Positions 41,914 through 50,332 of a stretch of DNA of 64,000 nucleotides are shown one piece after another. The stretch is from UBA8919 sp041658185 (lineage in GTDB: Bacteria > Elusimicrobiota > UBA8919): NCBI GenBank assembly GCA_041658185.1, contig JBBAAR010000010.1, positions 37,297-101,296 of the forward strand, given 5' to 3'. Numbering within the stretch: position 1 is the stretch's first letter; every line of letters starts with the position of its first letter. The translations under genes and the position numbers were made by a program. Under the pieces are notes generated by a model. It saw nothing but the letters and a program-made list of their open reading frames with translations. It searched no databases and was not told the origin of the DNA.

Positions 41914-43038
41914 TTATATTTTTTTTGATGAAAATGTCAAGGGAAAAACGGAATAAAATTTTACTGCGTCTAAAACATCGTTAAATCTGAGCTGCTCGTT
42001 TGCAACATGAGCAAATTTTTCTTCGCCCGGACCAAAACCGATTGTCGGAATTTTCCTCTCGCCCATAGTGAAAGAACCGTTGGTGCAGAATGGCCAGAGA
42101 ACAACCTTTGAATCTTTTTTATACGCTTTTTTATATGATGAAACCGCAGATTTGACCAAATAATGCTCGCGAGGAAGAACCCACGCATTGAAAAACTTTT
42201 TTAGATATTCTATTTTTATTTCTTTGCCGCATGCGTTTTTAATCTCATTTTCTATTTCTTTTTTCGTTTCATTTTCAACCGTCCTTCTGTCAATATAAAT
42301 TGAACAGTTGTCGGGGATTGTATTTATTGATGCGTTTTTTGTCTCTATTTGTGTGACGGATATTACCGGTTTGCCGAGTTGAGAAGTAATTTTATATTTT
42401 TTGTTGAGTGAATCAATGTTTTTTATCAAAGGAAGCATTTTGTAAATTGCATTTTCGCCTTCATCAGGAATGCTGGCATGACACGCTTTGCCTTTCACCG
42501 TGATTTTTATTTCTGCCCGGCCCTTATGCCCTCTGACAATTTTTAACCCTGACGGCTCGCCGATGACAACGCAATCGGGACGGAATTTTAGGCTCTTAAG
42601 AAGGTAGTCAATCCCGTAGCCCTCGGCAATTTCTTCCTGCACCGAGGCAGAAACATAGAGCGTAAAATCATTCAGAAGCCCCAATTTTTTTATCAAGCCG
42701 CCGGCATAGACCATAGACGCCACACAGCCCTTGTCGTCGCAGGAACCCCTGCCGTAAATAATCCCGTTTTTATAAACCGCTTTGAACGGGTCTGTTTTCC
42801 ATTGTTTTACATCGGCGATGCCGACGGTGTCAACATGCGCATCAAAAAGAATTTTTATTTTTCCGTTGCCGATGCGACCGATGACGCTTCCGAGTTTGTC
42901 AATTTTTACATCGTCGTATTTTAGTTTCCGCATCTCTTTCGCAACAATTCCAGAAACCGCTTGTTCATTCTTTGACAAACTCTTCGTTGAAACCATTTTC
43001 AGCAGAAATTTCAGGCAATCGTTTTCAAACTTGTTCAT
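41914..43038 (-). CDS. M20 family metallo-amidohydrolase (YgeY/ArgE/DapE type)
   Basis: A 374-residue dinuclear zinc hydrolase. Metal and catalytic residues are visible: FDAHVDTVG, GRGSCDDKG, SASVQEEIAEG, VIGEPSG and a C-terminal KFAHVANE. The sequence is closest in feel to YgeY, the M20 enzyme found beside ygeW in Enterobacteria, which matches the neighbouring transcarbamylases. It could release an N-acyl or carbamoyl group from amino acids. The ATG at 43038 lies inside the preceding 81-codon gene (14-base overlap). Confidence 0.83.
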   Translation of the reverse strand: MNKFENDCLKFLLKMVSTKSLSKNEQAVSGIVAKEMRKLKYDDVKIDKLGSVIGRIGNGKIKILFDAHVDTVGIADVKQWKTDPFKAVYKNGIIYGRGSCDDKGCVASMVYAGGLIKKLGLLNDFTLYVSASVQEEIAEGYGIDYLLKSLKFRPDCVVIGEPSGLKIVRGHKGRAEIKITVKGKACHASIPDEGENAIYKMLPLIKNIDSLNKKYKITSQLGKPVISVTQIETKNASINTIPDNCSIYIDRRTVENETKKEIENEIKNACGKEIKIEYLKKFFNAWVLPREHYLVKSAVSSYKKAYKKDSKVVLWPFCTNGSFTMGERKIPTIGFGPGEEKFAHVANEQLRFNDVLDAVKFYSVFPLTFSSKKI

Positions 43039-43270
43039 AATTAATTTTGTACGGAATGTTATTTTTGAGCATTGATAACAAACTGACAATCGCAGTTTTT
43101 GAACCCTCTACCAGCACTTCGCAGTATCTTTTACTTTCTATGATGTTATGCAATATAAAACTATACGACTTTATCACGCTCCGTGCTTCTTCGCTTACAA
43201 GTTCCGCAACAAAATCCCTGTCAGCATCCGATAGGTTTTGCTTTGAATTAATTTTTATTACCCACATCAT
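43025..43270 (-). CDS. Small protein coupled to the M20 hydrolase, unknown
   Basis: An 81-residue soluble protein with mixed alpha/beta propensity and a repeat of hydrophobic blocks (DFVAELVSEEARSVI and TAIVSLLSMLKNNI). It could have a small ferredoxin-like fold, but I recognise no family. It overlaps the M20 gene by 14 bases and is the first gene of the presumed carbamoyl-metabolism operon, so a regulatory or ligand-binding role is possible. Confidence 0.5.
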   Translation of the reverse strand: MMWVIKINSKQNLSDADRDFVAELVSEEARSVIKSYSFILHNIIESKRYCEVLVEGSKTAIVSLLSMLKNNIPYKINYEQV

Positions 43271-43300
43271 AAGAATTTATTAAACTTTTTTCCTTTTTCG

Positions 43301-44086
43301 TTATATTGGTTTTTCTTTAGGAGTTCTCTTTCTAATCATATCTAATTTCATTCGGCGTGAGTCCAAGCTGTTGGGCGAGAAAAATCTGGTTTTGAGTTCT
43401 CGGCAGATGCCACCAATACTCGGAAACATTGTTATCTCATTTATACCCATCAAATTCAGTTCTTTCATAACCATTGGTTTTTCTTTTACTGGCAACAACA
43501 CTGAGTGCAAGAAACCTTCCTTTTTATTGTTGATATATGCTTCCATATCATCGACATTTGTTACTGTAAAGCCACTTTGTTGTGGTATAATACGAGGATT
43601 ATATTTAGCAAATGGTCTTAAAACACCTATGAATTCAATTGTTTCACGTAAATTAAATGGTGGTTGTGGAAATTCTTCCAACCACGCATCGTAAAGAAAA
43701 AGGTATACTTTGACATTTTCAGATTGAGGTACAGTATCGTTTACTTCCCTGTACGCAAAATATGCTGCTATATAAGGGGAAAATGTCCAGTCCAACATAG
43801 GCGTAGGGAAACCATAATGTTGAACTAATGCTAAAAATGATGCAAATTCATTTTCACTTTTCAAATCTGTTAAATCGTCATATACCGCACAGATATTATA
43901 TTGTACTTCTGGAAGTATCTTATCAAGATATTGGGGGAGTGTTATCGTATCTGCTACTCGGTGAAAAGAAGTGCGAAGTTTCCAAGCAGAATCTGCTTGT
44001 CCACGACAAAAAATACTATTAGATTGTTGTATTATAGCTGCAACAAAAGTCTTATAATCGTTCCAAGTAAATACTTTTTCATTCAT
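43301..44086 (-). CDS. FRG-domain protein
   Basis: A 261-residue protein with the FRG signature: FCRGQADSAWKLRTSFHR (near residues 27-44) and then LVQHYGFPTPMLDWTFSPYI with AAYFAY (about 87-112). FRG proteins are frequent in defence islands and near restriction systems; the molecular activity is unknown. It lies 26 bases downstream of the DNA methyltransferase gene on the same strand, so it is likely part of the same module. Confidence 0.8.
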   Translation of the reverse strand: MNEKVFTWNDYKTFVAAIIQQSNSIFCRGQADSAWKLRTSFHRVADTITLPQYLDKILPEVQYNICAVYDDLTDLKSENEFASFLALVQHYGFPTPMLDWTFSPYIAAYFAYREVNDTVPQSENVKVYLFLYDAWLEEFPQPPFNLRETIEFIGVLRPFAKYNPRIIPQQSGFTVTNVDDMEAYINNKKEGFLHSVLLPVKEKPMVMKELNLMGINEITMFPSIGGICRELKTRFFSPNSLDSRRMKLDMIRKRTPKEKPI

Positions 44087-44112
44087 TTGTACTGCACCTC
44101 ATTTGTCAATAA

Positions 44113-45687
44113 TTATTTAAATAAACTAATCTGTTCCTGTCTTTCAATCTTAAAACCGACTACACCAAAATTAGAAATAGAGGACTTGGCATAAGATTTA
44201 TATCCGTTTTGATAATCCCTGCCTACATATTTAATATAAAATTCCATATCGTCGGAATTTAACTTTTCTACCAACCTGTATAAATCCCCGTCAAATTTTA
44301 TGCAGTAACCGGCAAAAAATGTATACTCCTCTTTTTCCCAAACAATGAAATTGGGCTTTAAACTGAGAGGTGAGACAAGAATTTTTTTACCGAAAGAAGT
44401 ATCCAGTCCCTGTGAACGACCGAAAGCATACCAAGATACTGAATTCGGTTTTCCTTTGTCTCTTAAAAGTAATCTGTCTTTAATTTCCAAAAAATATTTA
44501 TAGGTGTTGGGATATTCTTTTTTTAACTCCGCTTCCGGAATAATTGTGTGTTTGCCGTTTATTTTTTTGTAAGGAAAAACAATATACCTGTTTTGTTTAT
44601 CCTCCGCTGATTTTAATACCGAAGCTTTTATAATGGGTTTTAATATGCTTTTTTCAACAGTGAACTCTCTGCCGTCTTTAAGTTTTATTGTGGCTTTATC
44701 TTTTTCAAAAATTGGATCCTTAAAAATATAAAAATCATCCGCCAGTGTCGTTATACCAACATGAATTTTTGCTATTTCGCCGAGCGGAACTCCCCGAATT
44801 TCAATGTTTCTTATTTTTTCTAAAACTTCATTTGAAGCAAAAGTCCACTTTTGATAATCTATATTTGTTAAATTAAGTTCATCAATAAATTCTATTTTTT
44901 CTTTATTGCCTTCGTAATAAGAAAAAAAATCTTTATTCCAATTTTTATCTAAAATCGTAATCGCTGAATAAGTTGTGGCATTATCAAATATCTGATGGTG
45001 ATTGAAATTTATTATTTCTTTAATATACCTTTTTTCCATAAGATAATATCTTATTACTTGTGCAGTATCCGTCTTAAAAAAAGTATTCGGTGTAATATAA
45101 CCGATTTTTCCTGCTGAATTTAGTAAATTAAACCCGAGTTCGAAAAAAGCAATATAAATATCTGTCGAACCACTTTTACAAAAGGACCAATTAGTTTGCA
45201 CCTTTGCCCTTCTTTCCATTCCTAAATGTTGTATCCTTATATATGGAGGATTACCGACGACATAATCAAAACAATTAAAATATTTTTTTATTGTGTCCTT
45301 ATCCAAACTGTCTATGTGCCAAATGTTCCATTTTACATCGGATATTCCATATAAAGCAGCAATCTCATTCAAATTATTTTTACATTTATCGAGAGCAAGT
45401 TTATCAATATCAAAACCGTATATGTTATTCTGTAATAATTCTTTAATTTTTTTATTACTTAATTTGTTTTTTTTACAATCATTTAAAAAACGTTCCACAA
45501 TAAAAATAAGAAAATTACCGTCTCCACAGGCGGGGTCTACAATTTTTTTTGCAAAAATATTTTTTTTATACTTAATTCTATCTAATATCAAATTAACAAT
45601 CCAAGCAGGAGTATAAATGACACCGTTTGCTTTTTCTTTTGTTATTTTCATATACAACGGTAAATTTTCTATTTTTTTATTTGACAT
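44113..45687 (-). CDS. N6-adenine DNA methyltransferase, TaqI/Eco57I-like
   Basis: A 524-residue class gamma methyltransferase. Motif I is VDPACGDGNFL (Asp51) and motif IV is VVGNPPYIRIQ (NPPY 146-149). The N-terminal phrase ANGVIYTPAWIV is typical of Eco57I/TaqI-type enzymes. A C-terminal half of about 270 residues (from SNEVLEKIRNIEIRGVPLGEIA) resembles a TaqI-C target-recognition domain. No nuclease domain is fused, so restriction would come from the two upstream genes. The operon order is candidate nuclease, second protein, methyltransferase, FRG. Confidence 0.88.
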   Translation of the reverse strand: MSNKKIENLPLYMKITKEKANGVIYTPAWIVNLILDRIKYKKNIFAKKIVDPACGDGNFLIFIVERFLNDCKKNKLSNKKIKELLQNNIYGFDIDKLALDKCKNNLNEIAALYGISDVKWNIWHIDSLDKDTIKKYFNCFDYVVGNPPYIRIQHLGMERRAKVQTNWSFCKSGSTDIYIAFFELGFNLLNSAGKIGYITPNTFFKTDTAQVIRYYLMEKRYIKEIINFNHHQIFDNATTYSAITILDKNWNKDFFSYYEGNKEKIEFIDELNLTNIDYQKWTFASNEVLEKIRNIEIRGVPLGEIAKIHVGITTLADDFYIFKDPIFEKDKATIKLKDGREFTVEKSILKPIIKASVLKSAEDKQNRYIVFPYKKINGKHTIIPEAELKKEYPNTYKYFLEIKDRLLLRDKGKPNSVSWYAFGRSQGLDTSFGKKILVSPLSLKPNFIVWEKEEYTFFAGYCIKFDGDLYRLVEKLNSDDMEFYIKYVGRDYQNGYKSYAKSSISNFGVVGFKIERQEQISLFK

Positions 45688-45692
45688 AATAA

Positions 45693-46340
45693 TTATTCTA
45701 TAAATCTTTCTTTAAATATTTCGCATATAGATTGTATAAAATTAGACGGTCTTAAATCTTTATTAGTTTTGTTTTCTAATATTTTTATTCCGTTTTTTGT
45801 TTTCTTAAAGTAAATTAAAGATATTCTCTCATATTTATGTAAATGATCATACATATCTTCACGGTTAGTAACTCTTAATAGTTTTCTTTGCACTTTTTCT
45901 AACGGAAATTTTTCATTATTTTCTAAACTTTTATCTGGGCAGACAATTATATACCCTACTACTAATTTAGGATAAGCAGCATGAAAATTTTCAGCATCAT
46001 GAAATATACTATCCCATCTAAAATTTCTAAATGCCGTTAAAATGGATGTTGTTTGAATTATTATCGCTGGACCATTATATTTATGATAAAATAATATATC
46101 TGCCTCTTTTTTCTCACGCCCATTAACCCCTTTTGCCTTTAATTTAGCTACATAATATTTTTTTATATGCGACTTTTCTTCATATGAATATAATACTTGC
46201 TCTATTTCATTTTTAGATATTTCACTGATACAGTCACTTATTTTTCCACTAGTAGAAAAACTCTTCTTTTCTTGAGGGTTCATTTTCATGTAATTATTAA
46301 TTAATAAGCTTAGTTTTTCTTCTATTTTTTTAATTGACAT
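45693..46340 (-). CDS. Restriction-module protein, uncharacterised
   Basis: A 215-residue soluble, basic protein that I do not recognise. KEADILFYHKYNGPAIIIQT (79-98) has the strand-turn-strand look of a PD-(D/E)XK core, with Asp81, but the second catalytic residues are QT rather than ExK, so activity is doubtful. It starts inside the upstream candidate endonuclease gene (19-base overlap) and ends five bases before the methyltransferase gene, which ties it to the R-M module. Confidence 0.5.
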   Translation of the reverse strand: MSIKKIEEKLSLLINNYMKMNPQEKKSFSTSGKISDCISEISKNEIEQVLYSYEEKSHIKKYYVAKLKAKGVNGREKKEADILFYHKYNGPAIIIQTTSILTAFRNFRWDSIFHDAENFHAAYPKLVVGYIIVCPDKSLENNEKFPLEKVQRKLLRVTNREDMYDHLHKYERISLIYFKKTKNGIKILENKTNKDLRPSNFIQSICEIFKERFIE

Positions 46341-47002
46341 AATGCTTTCACTTTTTCAATAAACGTTTCTACTGAAAAATCACTTTGTAACATTTTTATA
46401 GTATCCTCTTTTAATCCCAACTTTGTCAAATCAGTAAAATATGGTTCTGCATTATCATTAAAATCAACTATCGCTATGCCCAATACATCCGGTTTGTGTG
46501 GAAAATCCAAATCTTTAAATAGTTCAACATATTTTTTTATTTGATGTTCCGATAATGTTTCAATTTTCTTTAATTTTCCTCTTTTATTACCAGCCGCCTT
46601 ATCATAGTAAGGCGCATAACCTCGCAAAACCAGAAAATGAACAAAACCGACGCCTGTTCTTCTTATGTTCGCTGTTTCGCCGAGCAACTGTTCAAAATAA
46701 TTATTTGTATTTTGCGCATAATTTGACGTTACAAACTTAAAACTTAATGTTACAACAGGTTTTTGGCTGGAAAAAATCGTAACATCCACTGTTTTGGGAT
46801 AATATTTCCCTTCTATCTTATACTCGCCATCATTACCTAAACTTTTTACTGAATAACTTTTAGCAAGACCAGAAATAATTTCTTTGGCAAACCAAGAGTG
46901 AATAGGCACTAATTTTTTAGGACTTCTCGCACCATAAATATTATATGCTTTATAGGTCGATTTAAGAGCATCTAAAAAGTTAACTTTTAAGTTATTAGCC
47001 AT
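46322..47002 (-). CDS. Candidate type II restriction endonuclease
   Basis: A 226-residue protein. YYPKTVDVTIF (Asp73), then VVTLSFKFV (Lys89) and the following SNYAQNTNNYFEQLLGETAN, forms a block I associate with type II restriction enzymes; D-X(n)-SxK would be a PD-(D/E)XK variant with Ser in place of the acid, possibly compensated by a migrated Glu (104 or 109). It is upstream of and overlapping with the second module protein, then the methyltransferase. The assignment is by context plus motif. Confidence 0.55.
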   Translation of the reverse strand: MANNLKVNFLDALKSTYKAYNIYGARSPKKLVPIHSWFAKEIISGLAKSYSVKSLGNDGEYKIEGKYYPKTVDVTIFSSQKPVVTLSFKFVTSNYAQNTNNYFEQLLGETANIRRTGVGFVHFLVLRGYAPYYDKAAGNKRGKLKKIETLSEHQIKKYVELFKDLDFPHKPDVLGIAIVDFNDNAEPYFTDLTKLGLKEDTIKMLQSDFSVETFIEKVKALCQLKK

Positions 47003-47079
47003 TATGTACCTGTCCTATTTCTTTTACACATTTTAACGAGTTGTTTTTTGTCTCTTGAAGTTATTTCAATTTTCGGCAT
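47002..47079 (-). CDS. Possible 25-residue leader ORF before the restriction module
   Basis: A short basic open frame (MPKIEITSRDKKQLVKMCKR and five more residues) whose TAA overlaps the ATG of the candidate endonuclease (TAATG). It could be the end of a truncated gene or a leader peptide. There is no ribosome site I would call strong. Confidence 0.25.
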   Translation of the reverse strand: MPKIEITSRDKKQLVKMCKRNRTGT

Positions 47080-47100
47080 AAAAAACTTTCCATAAATATA

Positions 47101-48315
47101 TCAGGATTTTTTTGATTTATTTTTTGCAATTATCCTTAAAATAACGGCAAGGACTCCGCTTATTACAGTTATACATATAGCGAGATAAAATGCGGTGGTG
47201 TAGTCATTATTCAGGTCATAAATCTTTCCAAAAACATAAGGACCTAAAAGCCCCGCTACTCCATAACTTGAAAATAAAAGTCCGTAGTTTGTGCCGAAGT
47301 GTTTCGTTCCGAACAAATCAGCGGTCGTTGCAGGATAAAGAACCATACAACTCCCGAAAGCAAGTCCGAACAATGCGCATAAAACATAATATATGCTGAC
47401 ATTACTTCCTGCTTTTATCATAAAAAATGAGACGGTTGCAAGAACAATAGATGCGGCAGAGAGAATCCGAAGGCGTCCGATTTTGTCTGAAAAAGCGCCT
47501 ACTGCCACGCGACCAAAACCGTTAAAAATGGCAATGATACTTAATAAAAATGCCGCCGACATTTTGTCAATACCGTTTAACATCGCATAAGAAACAATAT
47601 GTCCCATCGTTCCAAGTCCAACGAAAAGATTAAAGAACCATATAAGCCATGCTATGTAAAATAACTCGCTTTTTAAAACCTGAGACGGTGCAAGTTCAAA
47701 AAGCGGCGGACGGGTTGTTTGTTTCGCTTGAAATTTTTGAGCCCAATCAAGCGGAGGCGCTTTTATCATCCGGGCAGCAAGAATAGTTATGACAAAAAAA
47801 ACACCGCCGAGATAAAAGAATGATTCTCTCCACCCGTAATTTGTAATTATCCATCTGACAAGCGGCGAGAGTATAAAAGCGCCGGCGCCGAATCCAAAAA
47901 CAACTATTCCGCTTACAAGTCCTTTTTTATGAGGATACCATTTAACGGCGGTGGCAACAGGCGTCACATATGCAAAACCGGTTCCTATTCCACCTAATAC
48001 TCCATATGTAATGAGAATATGCAGCAGAGAATTTGCAAAGCCCGACAAAAAATAACCGACACTGAAAAGCACGACGCCTATCATACAGACAATTTTAGGT
48101 CCGTATTTATCCTGCAACTTTCCGCCCCAAATCATTCCGACGGTATAAATCAAAAGAAAGACGGAAAACGGCAGAGATGCCTGCGTTCTTGTCCAACCAA
48201 AGTTTTCCGAAATCGGATTGATGTAGACGCCCCAGACATATGCGACTCCAAGCATCAGCATTATCAAAGTCCCCGAGGCGACGACGAACGACGGATTGTC
48301 TGTTTTCTTTTCCAT
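47101..48315 (-). CDS. Major facilitator transporter, oxalate/formate antiporter (OFA) family
   Basis: A 404-residue inner-membrane protein with twelve spans. The N-terminal LMLGVAYVWGVYINPIS, FGWTRTQASLPFSVFLL and GGKLQDKYGPK match OFA members such as OxlT and bacterial monocarboxylate carriers. The second half has a related GAFSDKIGRLRIL loop. The likely substrates are small carboxylates (oxalate, formate, lactate, pyruvate). CGGAGG precedes the ATG. Genes downstream on the strand are the restriction module. Confidence 0.88.
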   Translation of the reverse strand: MEKKTDNPSFVVASGTLIMLMLGVAYVWGVYINPISENFGWTRTQASLPFSVFLLIYTVGMIWGGKLQDKYGPKIVCMIGVVLFSVGYFLSGFANSLLHILITYGVLGGIGTGFAYVTPVATAVKWYPHKKGLVSGIVVFGFGAGAFILSPLVRWIITNYGWRESFFYLGGVFFVITILAARMIKAPPLDWAQKFQAKQTTRPPLFELAPSQVLKSELFYIAWLIWFFNLFVGLGTMGHIVSYAMLNGIDKMSAAFLLSIIAIFNGFGRVAVGAFSDKIGRLRILSAASIVLATVSFFMIKAGSNVSIYYVLCALFGLAFGSCMVLYPATTADLFGTKHFGTNYGLLFSSYGVAGLLGPYVFGKIYDLNNDYTTAFYLAICITVISGVLAVILRIIAKNKSKKS

Positions 48316-48345
48316 AAATAAATACCTCCGATTTTAACACTACTA

Positions 48346-48759
48346 TTACACTATTGAATTACCGCCGCATTTCAAGGATTTTACCAAATGAACACCCAAG
48401 TTTTCATCAACCCACAATCCTATAACTTGGGCATTAAATCCCCATGAGTTTATTTTTTTAATTGAGGTTAATATCTGTGACGCTTGAGTTTCTTTGTCTT
48501 CAGGATTCGCAGTGCAATCATAATGTCCCGCTATAGCAATGAGTTTTGACCCGTGTTTATTGACTGAAATCTGAACCTTCTTTTTTATCAATTCAATTAC
48601 GGGAGCATCTTTGTTTTCTGCTAATATGCCACTCGGTCCCGGTTCGGTGATATTATCAACATAATCCACACCGTAACTTTTTTTCAACCATTCAATTACA
48701 GGCAACTGCACTCTTCCGTCCATGCAATTTATTGCAGTCGCAAATTTTTTATTGTCCAC
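48346..48759 (-). CDS. Small beta-carbonic anhydrase-like protein
   Basis: A 137-residue protein with the zinc site of beta-carbonic anhydrases: Cys12-x-Asp14-x-Arg16 in NCMDGRV and His79-x-x-Cys82 in GHYDC. It is shorter than typical enzymes and belongs to a compact putative carbonic anhydrase group. It may hydrate CO2 or interconvert bicarbonate for carbamoyl phosphate metabolism, but activity is unproven. Translation starts at GTG. It sits between the OFA transporter and a PLP enzyme. Confidence 0.72.
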   Translation of the reverse strand: MDNKKFATAINCMDGRVQLPVIEWLKKSYGVDYVDNITEPGPSGILAENKDAPVIELIKKKVQISVNKHGSKLIAIAGHYDCTANPEDKETQASQILTSIKKINSWGFNAQVIGLWVDENLGVHLVKSLKCGGNSIV

Positions 48760-48827
48760 AAATGTTATCTCTTAAGATTTATGTCGACTAAAATGACATT
48801 TATTGTCAACTTCTACCAGATTAAATT

Positions 48828-50306
48828 TTACAATTTTTTCAAGAGTCCGGTTTTTTGGTTGAACTCTTCAATCAACTTGTCCCAGACGGGAATCTGGGCA
48901 AATGTTTCGTCCCAGAATTCGGGATTCCAGAGCGCATTTATCTCTTCAACCGTCTTTCCCTGCTGTTCAACCCAAGTAAAATATTTCAAATTGTGAAGCG
49001 CCTTCTGGTCGTAGTAATTCAACTCTTTAATCCAGTCAACGCCGATACCGTGCAGACATCTCTTGAAATCAACTATGGCATATTCTTCCGAATATTTTCC
49101 GCGTTCCTGCTCCAACTCTTTCAAACGGGATTTGTACATATCCGACGAGTCGGTGAATATCGTGAAGATAACATCGTTTTCATTCAGTTCGTAATACTTC
49201 GCCATTTTTATTGACGCAAGCATATTGCAGATACTGGAAATACCCAGAATCGGAAGTTTTTCTATGAGGTCTTTTTTCACGCCTTCTCTTTCAAGTATTT
49301 TTTTGCCGGCGGGTTCATTGAAGAGACGCAACAGCCGCATCGTGTATTCATCGTCTATTGCGACAACATTGTTGGTGTTTCTGACATTATGAATCCACGG
49401 GACATGCTTGTCGCCGATGCCTTCAATCCTGTGCCCGCCGAACCCGTTCATATAAAGCGTCGGACATTGGAGCGCCTCGGTGGCCGCTATTTTTATCAAC
49501 GGAGATATTTTCCTTAAATATTCCCCGGCGCCGAGTGTCCCTGCAGAACCCGTCGCAGAAACATATCCGGTCATTCTTAATTTGTCGTTTTTAGTTTTTA
49601 ATTTATTGAAAACTTCTTCTATCGCAGAGCCGGTAACCTCATAATGCCACGAACAGTTTCCGAACTCGTCAAACTGGTTGAATATGACGCAGTCCTTCCT
49701 GTTTTTTCTGATGTTCCAGCACTCGTCGTAAATTTCCTTTACATTACTTTCGCAGCCGGGCGTTGCGATGACCTCAGCACCCATTTCCCTAAGCCAATCA
49801 AATCTTTCCTTGCTCATCTCTTTTGGAAGAATGGCAATACCCGTGCAGCCAAGAAGAGCGGAATCAAAAACGCCGCCGCGGCAGTAATTTCCCGTTGAGG
49901 GCCAGACCGCTTTTTGCGTCGTCGGGTCAAATTCGCCTGTTACAAGACGGGGCACGAGACATCCGAACGCTGCCCCGACTTTGTGTGCGCCCGTCGGGAA
50001 CCATTTTCCGGCAAGCCCGATGATTTTTGCTTTAACTCCCGTAAGTGCCGATGGCAACTCTATGCAATTTACTCCGTTAAACTGCCCGTCACCGCCGTTT
50101 TCCTTCGGATTATTTTTCCATGTAATCCTGAAAAGATTTGCCGGGTTAACGTCCCACAGCCCGATGTTCTTCAATTTCTCCTTTATTTTCGCAGGAATTT
50201 TTAACGGGTCTTTCTGCTGCGCAAATGTAGGAATGATAATTCCCTTTTCCTTGCATCTTCCGACCATCTTCGCCAATACCCTCTCATTAACCTTTACTTT
50301 TACCAT
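48828..50306 (-). CDS. PLP-dependent fold-type II enzyme, substrate unknown
   Basis: A 492-residue enzyme of the tryptophan synthase beta/cysteine synthase superfamily. The PLP Lys is Lys109 in PTGAHKVGAAFG and the phosphate cup is PSTGNYCRGG. Length and the extra N-terminal and C-terminal segments differ from CysK, TrpB, ThrC and diaminopropionate lyase, and I cannot assign the reaction. Residues near 240 (KLKTKNDKLRM) are encoded by seven-base-period DNA. It is followed by the carbonic anhydrase-like gene and preceded by glutamate dehydrogenase, suggesting amino acid catabolism. Confidence 0.8.
   Translation of the reverse strand: MVKVKVNERVLAKMVGRCKEKGIIIPTFAQQKDPLKIPAKIKEKLKNIGLWDVNPANLFRITWKNNPKENGGDGQFNGVNCIELPSALTGVKAKIIGLAGKWFPTGAHKVGAAFGCLVPRLVTGEFDPTTQKAVWPSTGNYCRGGVFDSALLGCTGIAILPKEMSKERFDWLREMGAEVIATPGCESNVKEIYDECWNIRKNRKDCVIFNQFDEFGNCSWHYEVTGSAIEEVFNKLKTKNDKLRMTGYVSATGSAGTLGAGEYLRKISPLIKIAATEALQCPTLYMNGFGGHRIEGIGDKHVPWIHNVRNTNNVVAIDDEYTMRLLRLFNEPAGKKILEREGVKKDLIEKLPILGISSICNMLASIKMAKYYELNENDVIFTIFTDSSDMYKSRLKELEQERGKYSEEYAIVDFKRCLHGIGVDWIKELNYYDQKALHNLKYFTWVEQQGKTVEEINALWNPEFWDETFAQIPVWDKLIEEFNQKTGLLKKL
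49570..49604. repeat. Degenerate heptanucleotide repeat inside the PLP enzyme gene
   Basis: Units GTCATTC, TTAATTT, GTCGTTT, TTAGTTT and TTAATTT follow with exact seven-base phase and encode a lysine-rich insertion of about 11 residues. Confidence 0.6.
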
Positions 50307-50332
50307 TTTACTATTCCTCCTTTTTTAAATTT

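Noticed and set aside
38379..43038. Arginine deiminase (ADI) pathway operon
   Set aside because: Carbamate kinase is present but no arginine deiminase or arginine/ornithine antiporter is, and the adjacent transcarbamylases lack the ornithine SMG loop.
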